A program made the position numbers and the translations under genes. Under the pieces are notes generated by a model. That model worked only from the letters and a program-made list of their open reading frames with translations. It did no database searches and was not told the origin of the DNA. Positions 7,564 through 12,786 of a stretch of 12,786 nt of DNA are shown here, in pieces (positions within the stretch are counted from its first letter, which is position 1; each line of letters opens with the position of its first letter). The stretch comes from Kiritimatiellales bacterium (GTDB lineage Bacteria; Verrucomicrobiota; Kiritimatiellia; Kiritimatiellales; Pontiellaceae), in the NCBI GenBank assembly GCA_030621805.1, contig JAUXGY010000018.1, forward strand, positions 1 through 12,786, in the 5' to 3' direction.

Positions 7564-7835
7564 AGTGTAGCTTCCTTCTTAAAAAATGATTCGCATCAAA
7601 TCGGTGGACTGTGTGATAAATTAACCTTATGGGTCAAGGGCAAACGAACCTGCGCGGCAATCGGGTAATCGGTCTTTGGATTTAGGAGCAACATTGACAG
7701 CCCCCATAAATAGGGGCTACTCTCGCCACTAATTTGGGATTAAAAGAGCTTCTAAACGTCATATGCACTCTGTGAGCTCATTATATGAAGAAAAGAACCG
7801 CAGATAGAATTTATCCAAACCGACCCCACAACATC
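7564..7835. other. Divergent intergenic region between mreB and the fucosidase gene
   Basis: These 272 bp separate two divergently transcribed units and must hold the mreB operon promoter (minus) and the fucosidase promoter (plus). No open frame here has coding support. For mreB I see only a weak pair, TTGCCC and TTTATC with 17-bp spacing (about 7645-7617), not strong enough to call. For the plus strand there is a better TTGACA box with a palindrome, listed separately. Confidence 0.6.
7694..7723 (+). promoter_or_regulatory. Candidate fucosidase promoter with palindrome in its spacer
   Basis: A perfect -35 box TTGACA (7694-7699) is followed after 18 bp by a weak -10 TACTCT (7718-7723). A 6-bp inverted repeat, AGCCCC (7699-7704) and GGGGCT (7713-7718), fills the spacer, which could be an operator. 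The poor -10 and long leader keep this tentative. Confidence 0.3.
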
Positions 7836-9878
7836 ATGAAATATTCCCTTTTAATCGCGACACTCCTCTTCGCCTCGCAGGCGATTGCGCAGGATTACTC
7901 CAACGTGCAAACCGTTCTGCCTAGCGACATACCAGAAACCATTGTCGCCAAAGCCGCTCATGTGGTGCCGACGGCACGTCAACTGGCCCACCTCGATAAC
8001 GAGTTCATTGGCTTTATCCACTTCGGACCCAACACCTTTACCGGCAGGGAATGGGGCAACGGCATGGAATCCCCAAAAATATTTGCACCCGGCACGGTGG
8101 ATACAGACAACTGGTGTCAGCACATGAAAGCTGCAGGAATGACGCTGGTCATTATGACCTTCAAACACCACGACGGTTATGTCCTCTGGCAATCCCGCTA
8201 CGAAGATCAACAGACGATCAAGAATTCTCCCTACCAAAATGGCCAAGGCGACATCGCGAAGCAGCTCTCGAAATCCTGTGAAAAGTATGGCCTGAAGTTC
8301 GGCGTTTACATCTCCCCTGCGGATCTCTATCAGATCGAGTCGAAAGTGGGGCTTTACGGCAACGGCAGCCAATACCAAGAATCCTCCATCCCAACAGACC
8401 CGGCCTCGTTCAAAGACAAGCCGACCAAGGTCCGCAAGGACAAACCGGTCGATGCTCCTGTCTTTACCTACGAATGTGATGACTACAATCGGTACATGCT
8501 AAATCAACTCTATGAGCTGCTCACCGACTACGGCCCCGTGCATGAAGTATGGTTCGATGGCGCGCACCCAAAACGTAAAGGCGGACAAACCTACACCTAT
8601 GCCGCTTGGTATGAACTCATACGCACCTTGGCCCCCGATGCCGTCATTTTTGGTAAAGGCCCTGACATCCGCTGGTGCGGAAATGAGGCGGGGGGCACAC
8701 GATCATCGGAATGGAATGTTATCCCTCTGAATGTACATCCAAAAACAAACAGTTGGAATGACAATGCGCCTCAGGACATCGGATCTAGAAAAAAACTGGC
8801 CGCTGCAAAATTTCTCTATTATCGCCCCGCAGAAGTCAACACATCCATCCGCCATGGATGGTTCTGGCGCAACGACACCAACCAAAGCGTCCGCAGTGCC
8901 GATGATGTGTTCGATATCTACGAGCGAGCCGTGGGCGGTAATGCCGTTTTCTTGCTCAATGTCCCTCCGAACCGGGATGGAAAATTCTCCCCTCGAGATG
9001 CCGATTGCCTGATCGAAGTGGGCAAGCGCATCCGCCAAACCTACGGCACCGATTTGGCGAAAGGAACTAAAGTTTCCGTCCCAAACCTGCAAGATGGCGA
9101 TAGCGCTACATTTTGGGAACCCAACACACTCACGGGTGAAATCACCGTCACCATGCGTAAGCCAAAGACGATCAACCGGTTCGTCATTAAGGAAGCGATC
9201 GCTAAGCGCGGAGAGCGGATCGAAAAACATACTCTGGATGCACTCATTGAAGGGAAATGGCAGGAGGTCGCCACAGGCACCAATGTCGGTCATAAAAGAA
9301 TCCTACGCTTCCCGGCGGTAACCACCACCAAACTGCGCTTACGTATTCTGGAAAGCCGTCTCAACCCATCGGTGGCTGAGATTTCCGCTCATTTCTACAA
9401 GCAACCTCCTCTTCCTGTTGAAGCCCAACGCAGCCTCATAGGTACCGTCGCGTTGAGCCTCAAGGAAACCGCCTTTCATGGTAAAGGCGCAGGGTTCACG
9501 ACCAAATCTTTGGAGATCCGATACACCACCGACGATTCCGAACCCTCTCGCAGCTCAGCACTCTACAGCACCGCCATTCCAATGGTTAATGGGGGTGTGA
9601 TCCATGCACGCAGCTATTCATCGGCCGCCGAAGGTGCTGTTGCCACCTTCCAATTTGGCCCCAGCAAGAAAGACTGGCAAGCAACGGCTACCAGCGAAGA
9701 GAATGCGACGTATGACGCAACCAAAGCGATTGATGGCAACCCCGCAACCTACTGGCACAGTAGTTGGAGCGACAAAAAAGCCGTCCACCCACACACCTTG
9801 ACCATCGATCTCGGCAAGAAACACCTCCTTACCGGCATCACTTACCCCGGCAGGATCGACGAATCCCCGACAGTATGA
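7836..9878 (+). CDS. Secreted GH29 alpha-L-fucosidase, frameshifted in its C-terminal domain
   Basis: This is a glycoside hydrolase of family 29 that releases L-fucose from oligo- or polysaccharides by a retaining mechanism, exported by a signal peptide (residues 1-18, ending AIA before QD). The catalytic barrel spans about 40-405, with FIHFGPNTF, KHHDGYVLW (110-118), nucleophile D241 in VWFDGA, and probable acid/base E284 in WCGNE. The 43-residue spacing matches the pair I recall for Bifidobacterium AfcB, and RWCGNE fits the class B (1,3/1,4-fucosidase) pattern. After it come a discoidin-like sandwich (413-520), a hexosaminidase C-terminal-like domain with IRYTTDDSEPS (533-608), and the start of an F5/8 type C domain (from 612). 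The frame ends early at TGA 9876-9878, and the rest continues in another frame. The ATG at 7836 is chosen because the signal peptide starts there; the in-frame ATG at 7785 adds 17 polar residues. Neither start has a good ribosome binding site. Catalysis should survive. Confidence 0.9.
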   Translation: MKYSLLIATLLFASQAIAQDYSNVQTVLPSDIPETIVAKAAHVVPTARQLAHLDNEFIGFIHFGPNTFTGREWGNGMESPKIFAPGTVDTDNWCQHMKAAGMTLVIMTFKHHDGYVLWQSRYEDQQTIKNSPYQNGQGDIAKQLSKSCEKYGLKFGVYISPADLYQIESKVGLYGNGSQYQESSIPTDPASFKDKPTKVRKDKPVDAPVFTYECDDYNRYMLNQLYELLTDYGPVHEVWFDGAHPKRKGGQTYTYAAWYELIRTLAPDAVIFGKGPDIRWCGNEAGGTRSSEWNVIPLNVHPKTNSWNDNAPQDIGSRKKLAAAKFLYYRPAEVNTSIRHGWFWRNDTNQSVRSADDVFDIYERAVGGNAVFLLNVPPNRDGKFSPRDADCLIEVGKRIRQTYGTDLAKGTKVSVPNLQDGDSATFWEPNTLTGEITVTMRKPKTINRFVIKEAIAKRGERIEKHTLDALIEGKWQEVATGTNVGHKRILRFPAVTTTKLRLRILESRLNPSVAEISAHFYKQPPLPVEAQRSLIGTVALSLKETAFHGKGAGFTTKSLEIRYTTDDSEPSRSSALYSTAIPMVNGGVIHARSYSSAAEGAVATFQFGPSKKDWQATATSEENATYDATKAIDGNPATYWHSSWSDKKAVHPHTLTIDLGKKHLLTGITYPGRIDESPTV

Positions 9879-10090
9879 TCGAACAAGGTCGCATTGAAGT
9901 GAGCACCGATGGCAAAAATTGGACCCGAGCAGGTACCTTCACCTTCGGCAACCTACTCAACGATCCGACCAAGCGGACCTTCCGATTTAAGAAGGCACAT
10001 CCTGCAAACTTCGTCCGTCTGATTTCTCTCAAAGGAGCACAAGACAAACCCTACGCTGGCGCCGCTGAAGTGGGTGTACTGACGAAGTAA
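9842..10090 (+). pseudogene. Out-of-frame remainder of the fucosidase F5/8 type C domain
   Basis: In the frame one base back, the protein continues as LPRQDRRIPDSMIEQ, then GRIEVSTDGKNW, and reaches a TAA at 10088-10090. LPRQD followed by IEQxRIEVSxDGKNW is the standard second half of F5/8 type C (CBM32-like) domains, whose first half (KAIDGNPATYWHSSW, LTIDLG, LTGITY) ends the upstream frame. The switch therefore lies at about 9840-9848, at TTACCCCGG, and fits a net loss of 1 base (or 4) in the ancestral sequence. It may be a real mutation or an assembly or sequencing error at a C run. Joined, the enzyme would span 7836-10090 (about 750 residues). Confidence 0.85.
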
Positions 10091-10118
10091 AGTCTGCCTT
10101 CATGGCAATACATATCGG

Positions 10119-10135
10119 GCGGATCGGATATCCGC
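10119..10135. terminator. Small GC-rich inverted repeat between convergent genes
   Basis: GCGGAT (10119-10124) and ATCCGC (10130-10135) can form a 6-bp stem with a 5-base loop in the 63-bp gap between the converging fucosidase and obg genes. There is no T tract on either side, so it is a weak terminator candidate. It could equally be part of a dispersed intergenic repeat. Confidence 0.25.
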
Positions 10136-10153
10136 GCTACGGGAGGGGGGAAA

Positions 10154-11158
10154 TCATGGGGTCCCGAAAAAGTGGCTGTAGAGGAATTCCTTGACCGGTT
10201 CCAAACCTTCGCCTAGTTCGGCAGAGATTTCGTAGATGGTCTCGTCGGTGCGCTCCTTGAACTCCTTAAGATGCTTGGCGGCATCGGGTTCATCCATCTT
10301 ATTGGCCAAAACAAGATACGGGGTGCAGGAAAGCTCTTCGAGGTGGAGGCGGAGTTCATCTTTCAAATGTAGAAAATCATCGGTCGGATTACGCTGGTCG
10401 GTTCCGGCCATATCGAGCACGAATAGGATAAATTTGGAGCGCTCAATGTGGCGTAGAAATTGGTGACCCAAACCAACTCCTTCGTGGGCGCCATCGATCA
10501 GGCCGGGAATGTCGGCCACACGAAGGCGACTGAAGTTTGCATACTCCATGGTTCCGATAATGGGATTGAGGGTCGTGAAGGGATATGGGGCAATCTTGGG
10601 GTGCGCGTGAGTGAGCTGAGTGAGGAGGGTTGATTTCCCGGCGTTGGGGTAGCCAACGAGGCCGACGTCGGCCACGAGTTTGAGTTCCAGCCAAATCACT
10701 TTTTCTTCGACCTTGGTGCCTTCGGTAAATTCGCGGGGCGCTTGGTTGGTGGAGCTCTTGAAGTGGATATTACCGATACCCCCTTTGCCGCCTTTGGCGA
10801 TGAGTAGCTCTTCGCCGTCGCCGAGCAACTCGCCGAGCAACTCGCCCGTTTCATCATCCGTAATCACCGTACCAATAGGGATCTTGGCGATGCAGTCGGC
10901 TCCATTGCGGCCGTGGCATTGCGAGCCCATGCCGTGCTGGGCATGCTTGGCGCGCTGGTGGGGTTTGTAGTAGAGCGGAAGGAGGGAGTCTTCGTTGGCA
11001 TCGCAGCGGAGAATAACGGAACCGCCGTCGCCGCCGTCGCCGCCATCGGGGCCACCCTTAGGGATAAATTTTTCACGGCGGAAAGAGACACATCCGTTGC
11101 CCCCGTTTCCGGCACGGACGTATAGTTTGACGCGATCTTTGAATACAACGTGTTTCAT
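10154..11158 (-). CDS. obg: GTPase Obg
   Basis: This is a 334-residue Obg/CgtA GTPase, an essential ribosome-associated protein in 50S assembly and stress control. The glycine-rich Obg fold occupies residues 1-158 (GGDGGDGG, KGGKGGIGN). The GTPase domain follows with G1 GYPNAGKST (169-177), G2 around T195 (YPFTTLNP), G3 DIPGL (216-220), G4 NKMD (286-289), and G5 SAE (312-314). The C-terminal OCT domain is absent, as in many bacteria, and the protein ends soon after G5. The ATG at 11158 begins the conserved MKHVVFKDRVKLYVRAG, but no clear ribosome binding site precedes it. It follows rplU-rpmA in the usual order, but an intrinsic terminator at 11209-11241 separates it from rpmA, so it depends on read-through or its own promoter. 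Confidence 0.97.
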   Translation of the reverse strand: MKHVVFKDRVKLYVRAGNGGNGCVSFRREKFIPKGGPDGGDGGDGGSVILRCDANEDSLLPLYYKPHQRAKHAQHGMGSQCHGRNGADCIAKIPIGTVITDDETGELLGELLGDGEELLIAKGGKGGIGNIHFKSSTNQAPREFTEGTKVEEKVIWLELKLVADVGLVGYPNAGKSTLLTQLTHAHPKIAPYPFTTLNPIIGTMEYANFSRLRVADIPGLIDGAHEGVGLGHQFLRHIERSKFILFVLDMAGTDQRNPTDDFLHLKDELRLHLEELSCTPYLVLANKMDEPDAAKHLKEFKERTDETIYEISAELGEGLEPVKEFLYSHFFGTP

Positions 11159-11165
11159 GGGGCGA

Positions 11166-11190
11166 GTGTTAAGTTTTAGGTGTTAAGTTT
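11166..11190. repeat. Direct repeat GTGTTAAGTTT just upstream of obg
   Basis: Two perfect 11-bp copies, at 11166-11176 and 11180-11190, have a 14-bp period (twice 7). They lie in the obg leader between the rpmA terminator and the obg start. No function can be assigned; they could be a short intergenic repeat or a binding site. Confidence 0.6.
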
Positions 11191-11208
11191 CAAGCTTGCG
11201 GGCTGGGC

Positions 11209-11241
11209 AAAAGAAAAGGCGCCCCGCTGTGCGTGGGCGCC
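11209..11241 (-). terminator. Rho-independent terminator after rpmA
   Basis: On the minus strand GGCGCCC (11241-11235), a 10-base loop and GGGCGCC (11224-11218) form a perfect 7-bp GC stem, followed by TTTTCTTTT (11217-11209). It begins 26 bp after the rpmA stop and should end most rplU-rpmA transcripts before obg. Confidence 0.85.
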
Positions 11242-11267
11242 TCATCCAAAGCTCGGCTTGAGCATAT

Positions 11268-11522
11268 CTACGCAGCCGAACTTTCACGGATGTGTACTTT
11301 GCGCTGGCGCTTGTCGAATTCGACGATGCCATCTTTCAAAGCGAAGAGCGTGTAGTCGTTTCCACAACCTACGTTCATACCGGGGTGTAACTTAGTTCCC
11401 AGCTGACGCACCAGAATGGTGCCTGAGGTTACGGTCTGACCGCCGAAACGCTTAACACCACGACGTTGTGCATTACTGTCGCGCCCGTTGGTTGTTGATC
11501 CTTGTCCTTTTTTATGAGCCAT
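11268..11522 (-). CDS. rpmA: 50S ribosomal protein bL27
   Basis: This is an 84-residue bL27 of the large ribosomal subunit, whose N-terminal arm reaches towards the peptidyl transferase centre. The start MAHKKGQGSTTNGRDSNAQR matches the family closely, with no cleavable N-terminal extension of the Firmicutes type. GVKRFGGQTVTSGTILVRQ and the GCGNDYTLFALKDG segment are also typical. The ATG at 11522 has GGGAGG about 6 bases upstream. It lies 18 bp after rplU, in the near-universal rplU-rpmA order. Confidence 0.98.
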   Translation of the reverse strand: MAHKKGQGSTTNGRDSNAQRRGVKRFGGQTVTSGTILVRQLGTKLHPGMNVGCGNDYTLFALKDGIVEFDKRQRKVHIRESSAA

Positions 11523-11540
11523 GGTTGCCTCCCTGCAAAA

Positions 11541-11855
11541 CTATGCTGTGATTGATTCCACTTTGATCTTCGTCAACTCCTGACGATGACCGATTTTACG
11601 GCGATACCCTTTACGGCGCTTCTTCTTGAAGGAGTAAATCTTCTTGCCGCGCAGGTTTTCGACGACCGAAGCCTTGACCTTGGCGCCGTCCACAACGGGT
11701 GCACCGATCATTAATTCGGTGCCATTGGAGACTGCCAGCGTATCAAATTCAACGCTTGCGCCTTCTTCCATATCCAACAATTCCACGTCAAAGACATCGC
11801 CCTGCTGGACGCGGTACTGTTTTCCACCGGTTTCTATAACCGCATATGCTTCCAT
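11541..11855 (-). CDS. rplU: 50S ribosomal protein bL21
   Basis: This is a 104-residue bL21 of the large ribosomal subunit, which binds 23S rRNA. It starts with the family hallmark YAVIETGGKQYRVQQGD (4-20). The basic stretch KIYSFKKKRRKGYRRKIGHRQ ends the domain, followed by the usual TKIKVESI. The length is typical. The ATG at 11855 is preceded by GAGGT about 6 bases upstream. It is first in its operon, behind a good promoter at 11909-11937 and a leader of about 47 bases. Confidence 0.98.
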   Translation of the reverse strand: MEAYAVIETGGKQYRVQQGDVFDVELLDMEEGASVEFDTLAVSNGTELMIGAPVVDGAKVKASVVENLRGKKIYSFKKKRRKGYRRKIGHRQELTKIKVESITA

Positions 11856-11908
11856 AAATTACCTCAATATCCCCACGGGGCTTTGTTTCCTAAAAAATCA
11901 AGGGGCGG

Positions 11909-11937
11909 AAATTACGGAATTGCCCTGCGGCTGTCAA
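11909..11937 (-). promoter_or_regulatory. Sigma70-type promoter of rplU-rpmA
   Basis: On the minus strand a perfect -35 TTGACA (11937-11932) is followed after exactly 17 bp by TAATTT (11914-11909). Transcription would start near 11902, giving a leader of about 47 bases before rplU. Box quality, spacing and position ahead of a ribosomal protein gene all agree. Confidence 0.7.
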
Positions 11938-11965
11938 CCCAAATTAAAACGCAAAACTGCCGTAT

Positions 11966-11994
11966 TCAACATCCCTCCGAGAGGCCCGTATAAA
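11966..11994 (+). promoter_or_regulatory. Candidate promoter of the lipoprotein gene
   Basis: TCAACA (11966-11971) and TATAAA (11989-11994) are separated by 17 bp on the plus strand. The -10 is good and the -35 matches TTGACA at four of six bases. Transcription would start near 12001, about 85 bases before the lipoprotein ATG, back to back with the rplU promoter. Confidence 0.4.
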
Positions 11995-12085
11995 AAAGGC
12001 GCGACCGAATGTTGTTTTTCAGAGTGAAATAGCCAATGTTCCCCTCATCAAGTTGATACGAACCCTACTGAGGAACCTGCGTTAA

Positions 12086-12427
12086 ATGAATCTAAAAATA
12101 GCAAAAACCGCCCTGCTGATTGCCACCGTCTCCCTGTTCATGGTCGGTTGCGGCGGCAGGGATTCCACGACGGACATGAACTCCCTTCCGGACACCCTGA
12201 AGGTCAAGAAACTTTCCAAGACCTACGTTATTACTGGAATTGGAGAACGCGGAACCAACAGGGTGGCGATCATTAATGACGAGGTGGTCACACTGGGCAT
12301 GGAGCTCGACCCCGGGGTGGTGCTCAAGGATATCCAACTTACCTATGCCGTTATTATCCATGGAAACTCGGAATACCTAATCCGTCCGGAAAATATCCAG
12401 AACGAACTCGACGAGAAAAAGCGCTGA
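12086..12427 (+). CDS. Small lipoprotein with PilP/GspB-like C-terminal segment
   Basis: This is a 113-residue predicted lipoprotein. It has a basic start, a hydrophobic core (LLIATVSLFMV), and lipobox MVGC with lipidated C22 followed by GG. A polar linker (23-40) leads into a beta-rich segment (about 46-103). The pattern there, VITGIG followed by AIINDEVVTLGMEL and a final EYLIRPENI, resembles the small beta domain of PilP and GspB (inner-membrane partners in type IV pilus and type II secretion systems), where an AIINGxxVxxGD turn is typical. That likeness is from memory and weak, and no secretion genes are nearby. The ATG at 12086 has GAGGA about 11 bases upstream. It is probably co-transcribed with the lipoprotein gene that follows. 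The lipoprotein call is secure; the domain assignment is tentative. Confidence 0.8.
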   Translation: MNLKIAKTALLIATVSLFMVGCGGRDSTTDMNSLPDTLKVKKLSKTYVITGIGERGTNRVAIINDEVVTLGMELDPGVVLKDIQLTYAVIIHGNSEYLIRPENIQNELDEKKR

Positions 12428-12517
12428 TTCTTGCGCGCCCCAAAACGGATGTATGTCCGCAATCGGATTCTAACCTCCACCCTCAGACTCAGACGACTCA
12501 TCAAGGAGAATTAAAAA

Positions 12518-12786
12518 ATGAAAATAAGATCCACAACACCCATACTATGTGTGTTTTTCATCCTGACCCTCACCCTGCTCTGCGGGTGCGGAAAATCTCC
12601 TCAGAAGGTGACGCCCCTGCGGGCCGCCCTTGATGCCTCCGTGGTGGACATCGAGGGTGCGGATATTGAAGCCGCCCCGCTTCTGGAAACCGACTACCTA
12701 CTCCTCTACTTCTCTGCCCATTGGTGTCCACCCTGCAGGACCTTTACCCCAAAATTTGTTGCGTTCTACAATGCGCATGGAGGCGG
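12518..12786 (+). CDS. Nucleoredoxin/tryparedoxin-like thioredoxin lipoprotein (partial)
   Basis: The frame opens at ATG 12518, with AAGGAG (12503-12508) 9 bases upstream, and runs off the window after 89 codons. A lipoprotein signal is clear: a hydrophobic stretch (9-21) and lipobox LCGC with C24. After a linker (25-58) a thioredoxin-like fold begins with YLLLYFSAHWCPPCRTFTPKFVAFYN, with redox cysteines C70 and C73 in WCPPC. The FSAHWCPPCRxFTPK pattern is characteristic of the nucleoredoxin/tryparedoxin (Thioredoxin_8-like) group, not of TlpA/ResA. The protein likely faces the periplasm as a membrane-anchored disulfide or thiol reductase. It sits 90 bp after the previous lipoprotein gene, with no terminator seen between them. 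The remainder lies outside the window. Confidence 0.85.
   Translation, partial: MKIRSTTPILCVFFILTLTLLCGCGKSPQKVTPLRAALDASVVDIEGADIEAAPLLETDYLLLYFSAHWCPPCRTFTPKFVAFYNAHGG

Noticed and set aside
7655..7672. AATCGG-like repeats upstream of mreB (CGGCAATCGGGTAATCGG)
   Set aside because: They resemble the AATCGGC heptamer but the period is 8 with only two imperfect units; too short to call.
11856..11902. Ribosomal-protein autoregulatory leader before rplU
   Set aside because: Only a very tight CCCC-GT-GGGG pairing is visible; the leader is short and no known L21 leader structure is recognisable.
11971..11984. Hairpin CCTC-CGA-GAGG as a terminator between the divergent genes
   Set aside because: A 4-bp stem is too weak, and the site lies within a region that reads better as the lipoprotein promoter.

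Overview
The window looks like a chromosomal segment of a Gram-negative, rod-shaped bacterium. The most likely group is PVC, near Kiritimatiellota/Verrucomicrobiota. This rests on three inferences, not on a marker gene: the RodA motif with extra residues before the catalytic TDFIF, a secreted GH29 fucosidase beside housekeeping genes (these lineages are often rich in fucosidases and sulfatases), and AATCGGC heptamer repeats in an intergenic gap. Nothing in the sequence fixes the genus.

Region 1 (1-7563, minus strand) is a cell-shape (elongasome) operon transcribed right to left: mreB, mreC, mreD, mrdA (PBP2), rodA, rng, and then the first 16 codons of an unknown gene leaving the window at position 1. 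mreC/mreD and mreD/mrdA overlap by ATGA, and the rng ribosome binding site overlaps the rodA stop, so translation is probably coupled. MreB filaments, the MreC/MreD membrane scaffold, the RodA glycosyltransferase and the PBP2 transpeptidase act together in lateral-wall synthesis. RNase G processes rRNA and mRNA and is a common passenger of mre operons. Two features stand out: PBP2 carries an internal tandem duplication with an exact 100-residue offset, and the mrdA-rodA gap holds a 19-bp inverted repeat built from AATCGGC heptamers.

Region 2 (7564-10153) holds a plus-strand secreted GH29 alpha-L-fucosidase (class-B-like) with a chain of beta-sandwich accessory domains, preceded by an intergenic stretch with a TTGACA box and a small palindrome. 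The gene is frameshifted near position 9842, inside its C-terminal F5/8 type C (CBM32-like) domain. The catalytic domain is intact.

Region 3 (10154-11937, minus strand) is the conserved rplU-rpmA-obg set. It has a strong sigma70-type promoter before rplU and a clear intrinsic terminator between rpmA and obg.

Region 4 (11938-12786, plus strand) has a divergent pair of small lipoprotein genes. The first has a C-terminal region faintly like PilP/GspB. The second runs off the right edge and is a nucleoredoxin/tryparedoxin-like thioredoxin lipoprotein with WCPPC.

I found no CRISPR array, tRNA, rRNA, transposase or obvious defence system. The most unusual signals are the PBP2 duplication, the intra-operon heptamer hairpin and the broken fucosidase.
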